Assembly (NCBI RefSeq): GCF_900156465.1
Contig: NZ_LT707064.1
Coordinates: forward strand, 1,710,001 to 1,774,000
DNA: 64,000 bases
From: Pseudomonas sp. 7SR1
Lineage (GTDB): Bacteria; Pseudomonadota; Gammaproteobacteria; Pseudomonadales; Pseudomonadaceae
Reading direction: 5' to 3'
Each line of letters starts with the position of its first letter. The stretch's first letter is position 1. Shown here piece after piece: positions 52,922-62,689 of the stretch. A program made the translations under genes and the position numbers. Below the pieces are notes generated by a model, which had not been told where the DNA came from, ran no database searches, and saw only the letters and a list, made by a program, of their open reading frames with translations.

Positions 52922-54052
52922 TTACATCTCCCCCCGGCGCAGGTCCTCAATTGCCTTTTGCAAGCCTTTGGGGTCGACCGCCAACTCCTTCCCGAGGGGT
53001 TTACCAGGTTCGAGTTTTTTCATTACAGCCATACTGTGATCATCGTATAGGAACAGTTGTGCGCCCGACGGCAAAGTTACAGTACGGGCAACTCGGGAGT
53101 TCATTCCGAGCGTAGGCGGAGGCGTATCGACGCGCCCTCCCTCACCGGGTCGAGCTAGTTGGCCTGATTGTTGAGATTGTTGTCCTAAGCTTTTCACGCT
53201 ATCGCCCAGGTCTCTTGCGAAAACAGCCGAGCACCTGTCTTTCAGTACGGTCGGGACCTTGTCCTCGCCAATACTTTCGTACAGGTCAAGGCACAGATAA
53301 AACTGATCATCAACACCGATCACCGAGCCAGCTATCTTCTCCACACTGGCCGCAACCACTTGCATGACGTCCTTACTGATTTCGCTTGTGCTGGCCAATG
53401 TGGAGGCGCTTGATCCAGACGCCGTAACCAGCGACTTTCTCGCCTCCTTGAGCGCAGCCTCAATGGAGTCAATCGACGCTTTCAACTGCTTGGCTCCATC
53501 AGTCGTCGGATCCATGCCCTTGTACTTTGCATTTGCTGCGTTCAATTGGGTGGTCAGTTCAAGCACGGTACCCGCTCTGTCTGCTGTCGCCGAGCCGCTC
53601 AGCGTTACACTTGGACTACGAACCACCCCCGTGAGCTGTTCTATCGCCATTAAAGCGACAGTGTTGCGCTGGTTTCTGGTGAGCATCATCCTGTACGCGC
53701 TCGGTGTAATGCCAGAGTTACCGTAGGCTTGGCAAATACTGTAGAGCTGATCCCTCAGCAGCTGAATAGAATGGGTTCGCAGACCAATACTTGCCCCCGA
53801 TTCCTGAAAGGCTGCCGCCAGCGCAGCCACATCTTCTTTTTCCAAGGATAACGAACCAGCCAACGTCTTGAGGGCATCCGGGCTGGGCTCGGGACACAGC
53901 ACCTCGGTGTTCTTGCCACTCCTATCCGTGCGAGTGGAGTAGGTCAGTAACCGTTCGTCAGCCTCAAGAACTCGAGACTTCTGATAAGGCGCACATCCCG
54001 CGAATAGACAGACACACACAATCAAAACGGATGACCAAGTCACGTCCTTCAT
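52922..54052 (-). CDS. Lipoprotein of unknown function
   Basis: From the ATG at 54052, after AGGAAAGAAATC, the protein has 376 residues. The signal peptide ends in a lipobox (VCVCLFAGCAP). The mature part is mostly helical, with a long coiled-coil-like stretch near 190-260 and a Gln/Ser-rich region near 300. I do not recognise the family. It shares an operon-like arrangement with the membrane protein 101 bp upstream. Base composition is visibly less GC-rich than the core genes, which suggests acquisition. The frame is open upstream to 54364, but that part lacks coding character. Confidence 0.75.
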   Translation of the reverse strand: MKDVTWSSVLIVCVCLFAGCAPYQKSRVLEADERLLTYSTRTDRSGKNTEVLCPEPSPDALKTLAGSLSLEKEDVAALAAAFQESGASIGLRTHSIQLLRDQLYSICQAYGNSGITPSAYRMMLTRNQRNTVALMAIEQLTGVVRSPSVTLSGSATADRAGTVLELTTQLNAANAKYKGMDPTTDGAKQLKASIDSIEAALKEARKSLVTASGSSASTLASTSEISKDVMQVVAASVEKIAGSVIGVDDQFYLCLDLYESIGEDKVPTVLKDRCSAVFARDLGDSVKSLGQQSQQSGQLARPGEGGRVDTPPPTLGMNSRVARTVTLPSGAQLFLYDDHSMAVMKKLEPGKPLGKELAVDPKGLQKAIEDLRRGEM

Positions 54053-54153
54053 GATTTCTTTCCTAAGAATGCGAAGGGGAGGAGGCGGTCCGGCATGCCC
54101 AGTCGGAGCGTAGATGGCAAATTGCCGTCTCGCCAATCCCTCGTCATGCATTC

Positions 54154-54519
54154 TCAGAAAGGCGACGGCGGCAAGAACCGTCCCCACGCTGAAATACGTT
54201 CGGCGGTCACGGCGCCCATCATGATCAAGGTGAGAAATCCCAGGCAGAGCACCACGAGGGGAAGTTTGGTAAAGGCGAACCGGATGCCGCCCAAGGGGCC
54301 TGGGTATTGCTTGAGGTAGGCCTTGGCGACCCGCCGGTAACCGTCGCCCGACAGATAGCCCCAAAGAAAAAACAGCGCAGTGACGATCATCGCGAAGGGG
54401 CGGGGATCGGGGAATTGCAGGCAGGTGAAGCCAGCGCTAATGCCAAACAGGGCGCCAATGTCCTGGGAGGAGCGGAAGTAGCGCTCGGCGATCAGCTCGT
54501 CATCGGTTTTGAACAGCAT
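54154..54519 (-). CDS. Small membrane protein of unknown function
   Basis: From the ATG at 54519 (after GAAGAG) the protein has 121 residues, beginning MLFKTDDELIAERYFRSSQD. It has three hydrophobic segments, near 25-40, 43-58 and 88-106. A cytoplasmic loop with RRVAKAYLKQYPG lies between the second and third. It is followed by the lipoprotein gene and may act with it at the cell envelope. Family not recognised. Confidence 0.65.
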   Translation of the reverse strand: MLFKTDDELIAERYFRSSQDIGALFGISAGFTCLQFPDPRPFAMIVTALFFLWGYLSGDGYRRVAKAYLKQYPGPLGGIRFAFTKLPLVVLCLGFLTLIMMGAVTAERISAWGRFLPPSPF

Positions 54520-55169
54520 GGTTTCTCTTCCAAGCGAAGTGGTGGATTGCGCCGCTGCCTTGTGGCAGAGCGATTCGACACCATAGATCAAAGCCTGGCG
54601 GCCAGGGCAATGAGAGGCTCCCGCCGCGTGCTTCATCTCCTGACTGCCAGGCTTCCACCAGGCCACGCCGCTTTGCGCCTCTGCCTACGACTACGCCAGA
54701 ATCCGCCGGCTTGTGCGGATGCCATGGTCAGCGACTTGGCTTTCGAACTGGATGGCTCCCGCCGCCATGTTGCCCATGGAATTCAGCAATTGATCGAGCT
54801 GGGTACGTTGCTGGCGAATCGGGCGTTGGATAACGTCGAGCCGCGATAACGGCAAGTGGGACCGATGAAAAAACTGATGCGTTGTATCGGGTTTTTCAGG
54901 GGGGGCGCCATCTAGAGCAGCTTTTCGCAAGGCTGCCTTTACGGAACATCAGCCGGATCGAACCGGTAATCGTGGATGCGATTCACATCTTCCTGATCTG
55001 GCGAGGCGAGAGCCGTGAAGATAATGTCGCGGATTCTGGAGCGTAATGGATACCGGTTGATCAGAAGCACCTGCCTCGCTCTTCGGGCAGATGCTTCGTT
55101 CGCAGCCGGTCCATGGGTGCGCAGCCCAGCATCATCACGCGTTGTAAGTCATTCGATATGTCGCTGCAT
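54520..55169. other. Intergenic region with gene remnants
   Basis: No intact gene is supported. The plus strand at 54715-54849 holds the tail of a DUF6124 gene, listed separately. On the minus strand from about 55142 to 54939 a frame reading through SRIRDIIFTALASPDQEDVN to a stop looks protein-like but lacks a start and a recognised family. The rest shows nothing. Confidence 0.55.
54715..54849 (+). pseudogene. C-terminal fragment of a DUF6124 gene
   Basis: The frame ADAMVSDLAFELDGSRRHVA followed by HGIQQLIELGTLLANRALDN is the C-terminal third of DUF6124 proteins, ending VEPR and a TAA. Upstream in the same frame the sequence is unrelated and no family start is present, so the N-terminal part has been lost. 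Confidence 0.55.
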
Positions 55170-55913
55170 CTAGCGCAGTGTGTAGCCGCCGTCCACCACA
55201 ATGTCCTGTCCATAGATACCGCGTGAGCGGTTGGACAGCAGCAACAGGATCACATCGGCCACTGCCTCAGGCTGGAGAAACTCGCCTCCGATCAAGCGTT
55301 CATTAACCGCTTCCGCTACCGCCGACAATTGAGCATTGTCCAGCCCTAACGTCCTCCAGATCGGCGTCGCGGTTGGCCCCGGCGATACAACGTTGACCCG
55401 GATGCCCGCACTGGCCAGTTCCACCGCCAGCGTGCGTGCATGAGCGGTCAATGCCGCTTTTGAAGCGATGTAGCCGGCAAGGCCTGGAAATGCCAGCGCG
55501 CTGAGAAAGGTTCCGATGAATACCACCGAAGCGGACGTTGCCAATTGCGAACGTAATACCGATAAGGTGTTTAGTGCTCCTGCTCCGTTCACCTCCCAAT
55601 TGCGGGCAAAACCAGTGCTGTCCAGACTGTTTTCCAAGATTGCCACTCCCGCATTGGGCACCAGGAAATCCACCGGGCCGAGCTCGCTGCTGTAGCGCGC
55701 CAGCCCTTCCAGGTCAGCCATCGAGGTGACATCGCCCTTGAACAGATGCAGGCGATCTCCATGGATATCCTTGAGTTCGGTAAGTCCGCCTCGCCCTCGC
55801 GCCATTGCCACCACCGACGCGCCCTGAGTCAGCAGCTGCTGCACCACGGCCAGGCCGATGCCTGAACTGGCCCCCGTTACCACTGCAATGCGATTGTCGT
55901 ACTCACTGTCCAT
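55170..55913 (-). CDS. Short-chain dehydrogenase/reductase
   Basis: This 247-residue classical SDR has the cofactor motif TGASSGIG at 14-21, NAG near 88, the catalytic YIASK and the VVSPGPTATPIW loop. The residue 13 before the catalytic Tyr, usually Ser, is Thr in FIGTFLSALAF; a nearby Ser could substitute. The substrate is unknown. An operator-like palindrome lies 100-135 bp upstream, suggesting control by a dedicated repressor, but no regulator gene is adjacent. Confidence 0.88.
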   Translation of the reverse strand: MDSEYDNRIAVVTGASSGIGLAVVQQLLTQGASVVAMARGRGGLTELKDIHGDRLHLFKGDVTSMADLEGLARYSSELGPVDFLVPNAGVAILENSLDSTGFARNWEVNGAGALNTLSVLRSQLATSASVVFIGTFLSALAFPGLAGYIASKAALTAHARTLAVELASAGIRVNVVSPGPTATPIWRTLGLDNAQLSAVAEAVNERLIGGEFLQPEAVADVILLLLSNRSRGIYGQDIVVDGGYTLR

Positions 55914-56012
55914 TACGCTGCTCCGCGATCATTTGAAATAACCGCATTGCTTTTACATTTTCTGTGCCAGCAGCATGATGCTAATAAAATCAGCAGGTTG
56001 AGAGCATTAGGT

Positions 56013-56048
56013 GTCTTTATGACAACTTACTAGAGTTGTCGTAAAGAC
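56013..56048. promoter_or_regulatory. Operator-like inverted repeat upstream of the SDR gene
   Basis: GTCTTTATGACAAC and GTTGTCGTAAAGAC are inverted repeats matching at 13 of 14 positions around the 8-base spacer TTACTAGA. No T-tract follows, so a protein-binding operator is likelier than a terminator. Confidence 0.55.
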
Positions 56049-56064
56049 TAGGGAGGAGGTCTTA

Positions 56065-56139
56065 ATGACCCCATCTCGCCTTCTGCTGCCTATATACATC
56101 ACACGCGTCGACCGCCTGAATTGGGCACTACTGAAGTGA
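56065..56139 (+). CDS. Possible 24-codon small ORF, or start of a lost gene
   Basis: GGGAGGAGG lies 7 bases before an ATG, followed by 24 codons (MTPSRLLLPIYITRVDRLNW, then ALLK) and TGA. It starts 17 bp after the palindrome and points away from the SDR gene. It may be a small protein, a leader, or the stub of a divergent partner gene. Confidence 0.25.
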   Translation: MTPSRLLLPIYITRVDRLNWALLK

Positions 56140-56383
56140 AAAACCTTGGATCCTAGAAAATCTGGGCTGGGTGCGGGTCGCCTTCCGGCGTATTCAGGGG
56201 AGGGGCGCCGCTGGGGGGTTATCGGCGAGAGAATGTGCGATAGAGATTCATTGGGTGGGTAACTGGTCTACTGAGTTCGCTAACGGCAGTCGTACCGGCA
56301 TCGATCAGTCAACCTTGCTCGAGATGGCTGCGGCTCTTCACCGCGCTATCGCGAGCAGAGGATTGGAAAGGTTCAGGTCCAGC

Positions 56384-57124
56384 TTATTGCTGTTCCAATA
56401 CCCACTGCCGGTTGCCCGGCGAGAACGACGGCATTTCATCCGCCAGTGCCGCGTTCACGGTCTGGAAGATTTCCAGCGTCTTGCCATTGCGGGCGAAGAT
56501 CCAGGTGTTGCCCTGGCCATTCTGTTGCAGCCAGATGTTGTCGTTGCCGCCGCTCATGGAGGCGCAGTCGCCTGCCAGGCACAGGGCATAGCGGTCGGCG
56601 CCCGGTAGGCCGCTGACCTGGCCGTCGGGCTGGAATTGCACGGTGGCGCCCTGGCCGGGGCCGCTTTGGATGTGCCAGGTGCCGCCCAGGTAGGCGGCGT
56701 ACAGGGTGCGTTCGAAGCTGGCACCCAGGGGAGCGCCTGCCGGGACCTGAACCTGGGCACGGTCGAAGACTTGTTCGGGTTCGTTCTCGGTGGCGGCCTG
56801 GTTCAGCTGATCGCCGTCGCGCTTGAGTTCGCTGGCGGAGCTGCCATAGAAATCGACTTTCCACGCGCCGTCTTCTTCGCCCAGCAGCTTGCCTTCGACG
56901 TTTTCAAAACCATTGGTGTAGCGCGCCTGGCCGGCCCGGGTGTTGACGTCCCATTCCAGGTTCGGGCCATAGGCCTGCAGCGCTTCGCGCAGTGGACCGC
57001 CCTTGGCGGCTGCGTCGATGGCCGCCTGGTTGATCCAGGTGCCGCTGATGTCACGGTCGGCGGGGTCGCTGGCGCAGCCGGCCAGGAGAAGGGCGAGCAG
57101 CGGGAGAGCAAGCGCTTTGCGCAT
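56384..57124 (-). CDS. Conserved lipoprotein of unknown function
   Basis: This 246-residue protein has a signal peptide with lipobox LLAGCAS. The mature part shows ISGTWINQAAIDAAAKGG, a beta-rich middle, and a C-terminal segment where FQPDGQVSGLPGADRYALC, NDNIWLQQNGQGNTWIFARN and LEIFQTVNA suggest a small beta-barrel or META-like fold. Its function is unknown. It lies downstream of ridA, separated by a strong terminator. Confidence 0.8.
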   Translation of the reverse strand: MRKALALPLLALLLAGCASDPADRDISGTWINQAAIDAAAKGGPLREALQAYGPNLEWDVNTRAGQARYTNGFENVEGKLLGEEDGAWKVDFYGSSASELKRDGDQLNQAATENEPEQVFDRAQVQVPAGAPLGASFERTLYAAYLGGTWHIQSGPGQGATVQFQPDGQVSGLPGADRYALCLAGDCASMSGGNDNIWLQQNGQGNTWIFARNGKTLEIFQTVNAALADEMPSFSPGNRQWVLEQQ

Positions 57125-57140
57125 GGTGAAATCCTTTCAA

Positions 57141-57172
57141 AACGAAAACGGCGCAGCGGGGAACGCTGCGCC
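57141..57172 (-). terminator. Rho-independent terminator after ridA
   Basis: On the minus strand GGCGCAGCG and CGCTGCGCC form a perfect 9-bp stem with a 5-base loop, followed by GTTTTCGTTTTG. Confidence 0.85.
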
Positions 57173-57179
57173 GGCCTTG

Positions 57180-57560
57180 TTACTCGATGACCAGGATGGC
57201 ATCCATCTCGACCTGCGCGCCCTTGGGCAGGGCGGCTACGCCGATGGCCGCGCGGGCAGGGTAGGGCTGTTCGAAGTACTTGCCCATGATCTCGTTGACC
57301 TTGGCGAAATGGCTCAGGTCGGTGAGGAAGATGTTGAGCTTGACGATGTCCTTGAACGAACCGCCGGCCGCTTCGGCCACGGCTTTCAGGTTTTCGAATA
57401 CCTGCACGGTCTGGGCTTCGAAGCCTTCCACCAGCTCCATGGTTTTCGGGTCCAGTGGGATCTGGCCCGACATGTACACGGTGTTGCCTGCCTTGATCGC
57501 CTGGGAATAGGTGCCGATGGCGGCCGGGGCCTTGTCGCTGGTGATAACGGTCTTGGTCAT
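57180..57560 (-). CDS. ridA: Reactive enamine/imine deaminase RidA
   Basis: This 126-residue protein is of standard RidA (YjgF/YER057c/UK114) length, with [22 protein letters not shown] at the start and the active-site Arg in [19 protein letters not shown]. RidA hydrolyses 2-aminoacrylate and related enamines released by threonine dehydratase and other PLP enzymes. It lies 23 bp downstream of spoT on the same strand, an arrangement typical of Pseudomonas. Confidence 0.96.
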   Translation of the reverse strand: MTKTVITSDKAPAAIGTYSQAIKAGNTVYMSGQIPLDPKTMELVEGFEAQTVQVFENLKAVAEAAGGSFKDIVKLNIFLTDLSHFAKVNEIMGKYFEQPYPARAAIGVAALPKGAQVEMDAILVIE

Positions 57561-57583
57561 GAGGACTCCTTGTTATGGGTGGG

Positions 57584-59689
57584 CTACGCGCGCATGCGGG
57601 TGATGCGGATGACCCCGGCCAGGGCGCGCAGTTTCTTGATCACGCGGGCCAGGTGCACGCGGTCGTGCACGCTGACCACCAGTTGGACGACGCTGATGCG
57701 GCCATCGCGTTCGTCCATGCTGATTTTCTCGATATTGCCGTCGGCGGCGTTGACACTGCTGGCCAGCAGGGCGATCAGGCCGCGCTGGTGTTCAAGCTCG
57801 ACTCGCAGCTCGACGTTGAATTCGCCAGTGACATCCTTGGCCCAGGAGAGCTGGATGCATTTTTCCGGGTTGTGGCGGATTTCGCTGATGTTGCGGCAGT
57901 TGTCCAGGTGCACCACCATGCCCTTGCCGGCGGACAGGTGTCCGACGATAGGGTCGCCCGGGATCGGCGTGCAGCACTTGGCGTAGCTGAGTACCAGGCC
58001 TTCGGTGCCGCGAATCGCCAGCGGGCCTTCGGGGCTTGGCAACTGTTCGCCCTCACCGAGCAAGCGGCGGGCGACCACATAGGCCATGCGGTTGCCCAGG
58101 CCGATGTCTTCGAGCAGGTCTTCGATGAGTTCGAGGCGGTACTCGTTGAGCATCACCTGCACGCGCTCGGCCGGGATCTTGTCCAGGGAGCTGTCAAAGC
58201 CGTTCAGCACTTTGTTCAGCAGGCGTTCGCCCAGACTGATGGATTCGGAGCGGCGCTGCAGTTTCAGGGCGTGACGGATGTGGGTGCGGGCCTTGCCGGT
58301 GACCACGAAGTTGAGCCACGCCGGGTTCGGCCGCGCGCCGGGGGCGCTGACGATTTCCACGGTGGAGCCGCTTTGCAGCGGCTCGGACAGCGGCGCCAGG
58401 CGACGGTTGATCCGGCAGGCGATGCAGCTGTTGCCGACGTCGGTATGCACCGCATAGGCGAAGTCCACCGCCGTGGAGCCCTTGGGCAGCTCCATGATCC
58501 GGCCCTTGGGCGTGAACACGTAGACCTCGTCCGGGAACAGGTCGATCTTCACGCTCTCGATGAATTCAAGGGAGTTGCCGGCCCGCTGCTGCATTTCGAG
58601 CACGCCCTTGACCCACTGTCGGGCCCGGGCATGGGTGCTCTTGGGCTGTTCGTCGCCGCTGGACTTGTAGAGCCAATGGGCGGCGATGCCGTTGTTGGCC
58701 ATTTCTTCCATTTCACGGGTACGGATCTGGATCTCGATCGGTACGCCGTGCATGCCGAACAACGTGGTGTGCAGCGACTGGTAGCCGTTGGCCTTGGGGA
58801 TCGCGATGTAGTCCTTGAAGCGCCCCGGCAACGGTTTGTACAAATTATGCACAGCACCCAGTACGCGGTAGCAGGTGTCGACCTTGTCGACGATGATCCG
58901 GAACGCGTACACGTCCATGATCTCGTTGAAGGCCCGGCGCTTGCCGCGCATTTTCTTGTAGATGCCGTAGAGGTGTTTCTGTCGGCCGCTGACTTCGCCT
59001 TCGATGCCGTCGATGGCCAGGCAGTGGCTCAACGACTCCTCGATCTTGTTGACGATTTCCTTGCGGTTGCCCCGGGCGCGCTTGACGGCCTGGTTGATCC
59101 GCGCCGAACGCATCGGGTGCATGGCCTTGAAGCCAAGGTCTTCGAATTCGATGCGGATCGCATGCATGCCCAGGCGGTTGGCGATGGGTGCGTAGATTTC
59201 CAGGGTTTCCTTGGCGATGCGCCGGCGTTTTTCACCGGACAGCACTTCCAGGGTGCGCATGTTGTGCAGGCGGTCGGCGAGCTTGACCAGGATCACGCGG
59301 ATGTCGCGGGCCATGGCCATGGCCATTTTCTGGAAGTTCTCGGCCTGGGCCTCGGCCTTGGTCTCGAAGTTCATCTGGGTCAGCTTGCTGACTCCGTCGA
59401 CCAGTTCGGCCACGGTTTCGCCGAACTGCGCTTGCAGTGCTTCCTTGGCGATGCCGGTGTCTTCGATCACGTCATGGAGCATGGCCGCCATCAGGCTCTG
59501 ATGGTCCATGTGCATGTCGGCAAGAATGTTCGCCACGGCAAGGGGATGCGTGACGTACGCCTCGCCGCTGCGGCGGCGTTGGCCGTCGTGGGCTTGTTCG
59601 GCGTAGAAATAGGCTCGGCGGACCAGGTTGACCTGGTCCTTGCCGAGGTAGGCCGATAAGCGATCGGCGAGGGCGTCTATGCTCGGCAT
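57584..59689 (-). CDS. spoT: Bifunctional (p)ppGpp synthetase/hydrolase SpoT
   Basis: This 701-residue protein has a hydrolase HD domain with LHDVIEDTG near residue 72, a synthetase domain at about 200-330 (GRFKDYIAIPKANGYQSLHT, IEIQIRTREMEEMA), a TGS domain near 385-445 (VYVFTPKGRIMELPKGSTAVDFAY), and a C-terminal ACT domain. The intact HD motif supports hydrolase activity. It controls the stringent response. It lies 57 bp after rpoZ. Confidence 0.98.
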   Translation of the reverse strand: MPSIDALADRLSAYLGKDQVNLVRRAYFYAEQAHDGQRRRSGEAYVTHPLAVANILADMHMDHQSLMAAMLHDVIEDTGIAKEALQAQFGETVAELVDGVSKLTQMNFETKAEAQAENFQKMAMAMARDIRVILVKLADRLHNMRTLEVLSGEKRRRIAKETLEIYAPIANRLGMHAIRIEFEDLGFKAMHPMRSARINQAVKRARGNRKEIVNKIEESLSHCLAIDGIEGEVSGRQKHLYGIYKKMRGKRRAFNEIMDVYAFRIIVDKVDTCYRVLGAVHNLYKPLPGRFKDYIAIPKANGYQSLHTTLFGMHGVPIEIQIRTREMEEMANNGIAAHWLYKSSGDEQPKSTHARARQWVKGVLEMQQRAGNSLEFIESVKIDLFPDEVYVFTPKGRIMELPKGSTAVDFAYAVHTDVGNSCIACRINRRLAPLSEPLQSGSTVEIVSAPGARPNPAWLNFVVTGKARTHIRHALKLQRRSESISLGERLLNKVLNGFDSSLDKIPAERVQVMLNEYRLELIEDLLEDIGLGNRMAYVVARRLLGEGEQLPSPEGPLAIRGTEGLVLSYAKCCTPIPGDPIVGHLSAGKGMVVHLDNCRNISEIRHNPEKCIQLSWAKDVTGEFNVELRVELEHQRGLIALLASSVNAADGNIEKISMDERDGRISVVQLVVSVHDRVHLARVIKKLRALAGVIRITRMRA

Positions 59690-59746
59690 GATGACTCCTG
59701 CCGTTTGCTGTGACCCCGCGCCGTGCTACGTCGACCAGGCATAGGC

Positions 59747-60010
59747 TTAGACCGCCTCGTTGGACTCGTCCTCGAACGCTGCGAACAGCGGCTCGTCTTC
59801 AACGATTTCGGCATTGGCGATGAACTCGTAGCTCATCAGGCCTTCGGCGATTTCACGCAGCGCTACCACGGTAGGCTTGTCGTTTTCCCACTGGACCAAC
59901 GGCTCTTTGCCACCGGTGGCCAGCTGACGGGCCCGCTTGGTAGAGAGCATGACCAGCTCAAAGCGGTTTTCCACGTGTTCTAGGCAGTCTTCAACGGTTA
60001 CGCGGGCCAT
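59747..60010 (-). CDS. rpoZ: RNA polymerase omega subunit
   Basis: The ATG at 60010 gives 87 residues ([20 protein letters not shown]), the usual omega length; the frame extends upstream without family sequence. Omega helps assemble the beta' subunit and forms part of a ppGpp site in E. coli. It lies between gmk and spoT, as in most gammaproteobacteria. Confidence 0.97.
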   Translation of the reverse strand: MARVTVEDCLEHVENRFELVMLSTKRARQLATGGKEPLVQWENDKPTVVALREIAEGLMSYEFIANAEIVEDEPLFAAFEDESNEAV

Positions 60011-60073
60011 GGTATTCCTCGGAGCGAATGCAATATGCGCGCTGCCCGGTTGGGCGAGCGGACTCGACAGTTT

Positions 60074-60110
60074 AAAAAAACACCAGCGTTTAGGGAAGCG
60101 CTGATTTTTT
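60074..60110 (-). terminator. Terminator or attenuator between gmk and rpoZ
   Basis: On the minus strand a CAGCG/CGCTG stem with a 10-base loop is followed by a run of seven T. It lies between gmk and rpoZ and could let rpoZ-spoT be expressed from their own promoter. Confidence 0.55.
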
Positions 60111-60177
60111 AACCAAACCCCTCGGCGCGCTGCGAGTACCAATGTAAGGCCGTCGCAACGGTTTTGGGAAGGGCTGT

Positions 60178-60804
<627 letters not shown>

Positions 60805-60810
60805 TTAGCC

Positions 60811-61674
60811 TTACTCAATGTTCTGCACTTGTTCGCGCATCTGCTCGATCAACACCTTGAGGTTGACCGCAGCCTGGGTACTGCGCGGGTCGAAGGCCTT
60901 GGAGCCCAGTGTGTTGGCTTCGCGGTTGAGCTCCTGCATCAGGAAGTCGAGGCGGCGGCCGGCCGCGCCGCCGGACTTGAGCACCCGGCGCACTTCGATG
61001 ATGTGGGTGCTCAGGCGATCCAGTTCTTCGGCCACGTCGCTCTTCTGTGCGAGCATGACCATTTCCTGTTCCAGGCGCTGGGGGTCCAGCTCGGCCTTCA
61101 TGTCGGTGAAACGGTCGAGCACTTTCTGACGCTGGGTGGCCAGCATCTGCGGGACCAGTTCGCGCAGGGTCGCCACGTCTTCCTCGATGGCGGTCAAGCG
61201 TTCGTTGATCAGCCGGGCCAGTTCCGCACCTTCGCGCTCGCGCCCGGCCTTGAGCTCCTGCAATCCCTGGTTGAACAAAGCCAGTGCCTCGGCGTTGAGA
61301 GCCTGGGGATCGCTGGCGTCACCCACCAGCACGCCGGGCCAGGCCAGCACTTCCAGAGGGTTGAGGGCGGCGGGGTTCTTGATCAGGCTGGCGACGGTTT
61401 CGGCGGCGGCCACCAGTTGCGCGGCGCGCTCGCGATCTACCTGCAGGGTCTTGCCGGTGTTTTCCTCGGTGAAGCGCAGGGTGCATTCAAGCTTGCCCCG
61501 GGACAGGCCCTGGCGCAGCGCTTCGCGTACGCCGCCTTCGAGGTCGCGGAAGGATTCAGGCAGGCGCAGGTGGGGCTCCAGGTAACGGCTGTTGACCGAG
61601 CGCAGCTCCCAGCTCAGCGTGCCTTGTGCGCCGGCTTTTTCGACGCGGGCGAAGGCGGTCATGCTGTGCACCAT
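60811..61674 (-). CDS. yicC: YicC family stress-related protein
   Basis: The ATG at 61674 gives 287 residues starting MVHSMTAFARVEKAG, the family start; five more codons are open upstream. The C-terminal DUF1732 region ends FLMQELNREANTLGSKAFDP. YicC proteins have been linked to RNA turnover and stationary-phase fitness. The gene is divergent from rph, with about 260 bp between. Confidence 0.93.
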   Translation of the reverse strand: MVHSMTAFARVEKAGAQGTLSWELRSVNSRYLEPHLRLPESFRDLEGGVREALRQGLSRGKLECTLRFTEENTGKTLQVDRERAAQLVAAAETVASLIKNPAALNPLEVLAWPGVLVGDASDPQALNAEALALFNQGLQELKAGREREGAELARLINERLTAIEEDVATLRELVPQMLATQRQKVLDRFTDMKAELDPQRLEQEMVMLAQKSDVAEELDRLSTHIIEVRRVLKSGGAAGRRLDFLMQELNREANTLGSKAFDPRSTQAAVNLKVLIEQMREQVQNIE

Positions 61675-61936
61675 GGGGGTTCCTCGCAATGCAGGCTGGG
61701 CACGACGGTGGTCGTGAGGCCTGGAATCTGTGAATTAAAGCCGAAGGGCCGCAAAGGCGCAGGATTGTAGCGCAGTGGGGCGCATGCCCCAAACCGAGCA
61801 TGTGACAAAGCGCTGCAGCCCGTCGGCCGGGCTCGGGAGAGGCTTCGCTCGTCGCACCGGTTTTTTAGAACTGCCCTCCGCAGGCTCACGGCTCTATAAT
61901 GCCGGCAGTTTTCCGTCCTCTGTACAGGTGTCCCCT

Positions 61937-62659
61937 ATGAAACGTCCAAGTGGTCGCGCTGCCGATCAGCTTCGCTCGATCCGCATTACCCGCAACTACA
62001 CCAAACACGCCGAGGGATCTGTACTGGTCGAATTCGGTGATACCAAAGTCATCTGCACGGTGAGCGTCGAAAACGGCGTGCCACGGTTTCTCAAGGGCCA
62101 GGGTCAAGGCTGGCTGACCGCCGAATACGGCATGCTGCCGCGTGCCACCGGCGAGCGGAACCAGCGCGAAGCCAGCCGTGGCAAGCAGGGTGGCCGGACC
62201 TTGGAAATCCAGCGCCTGATCGGCCGTTCGCTGCGCGCCGCCCTGGACATGTCCAAGCTGGGCGATGTGACGCTGTATGTCGATTGCGATGTGATCCAGG
62301 CCGACGGCGGGACCCGCACCGCGTCCATCACCGGTGCCATGGTCGCGCTGGTCGATGCCTTGAAAGTCATCAAGAAGCGTGGCGGTCTCAAGGGCGGCGA
62401 TCCTCTCAAGCAGATGATCGGCGCGGTGTCCGTGGGCATGTACCAGGGTGAGCCGGTGCTGGACCTGGACTACCTGGAAGACTCCGCCGCCGAGACCGAC
62501 CTGAACGTGGTCATGACCAGCACCGGTGGCTTCATCGAGGTGCAGGGCACCGCCGAAGGCGCGCCGTTCCAGCCTGAAGAATTGAACGCTATGCTGGAGC
62601 TGGCGAAGAAAGGCATGAACGAGATCTTCGAACTGCAAAAGGCCGCACTGGCCGACTGA
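61937..62659 (+). CDS. rph: Ribonuclease PH
   Basis: The ATG at 61937 gives 240 residues ([20 protein letters not shown]), full length for RNase PH; the frame extends upstream but without family sequence. Motifs include [26 protein letters not shown] and [19 protein letters not shown]. It is a phosphorolytic 3'-5' exoribonuclease that matures tRNA ends. Confidence 0.97.
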   Translation: MKRPSGRAADQLRSIRITRNYTKHAEGSVLVEFGDTKVICTVSVENGVPRFLKGQGQGWLTAEYGMLPRATGERNQREASRGKQGGRTLEIQRLIGRSLRAALDMSKLGDVTLYVDCDVIQADGGTRTASITGAMVALVDALKVIKKRGGLKGGDPLKQMIGAVSVGMYQGEPVLDLDYLEDSAAETDLNVVMTSTGGFIEVQGTAEGAPFQPEELNAMLELAKKGMNEIFELQKAALAD

Positions 62660-62689
62660 TCGTGACACGATTCAGACAAGGAGAGCGAC

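Larger units (their letters stand above)
55914..56383. other. Intergenic region upstream of the SDR gene
   Basis: About 470 bp. It contains the operator-like palindrome, a 24-codon frame with a strong ribosome-binding site, and a REP-like half (CGCTATCGCGAGCAGAGG, 56343-56360). No other gene is supported; a plus-strand frame crossing into the lipoprotein gene looks like an antisense shadow. Confidence 0.6.

Noticed and set aside
56171..56608. A plus-strand frame of 145 codons overlapping the lipoprotein gene end
   Set aside because: Most of it is antisense to the lipoprotein, and the remainder has no coding pattern.
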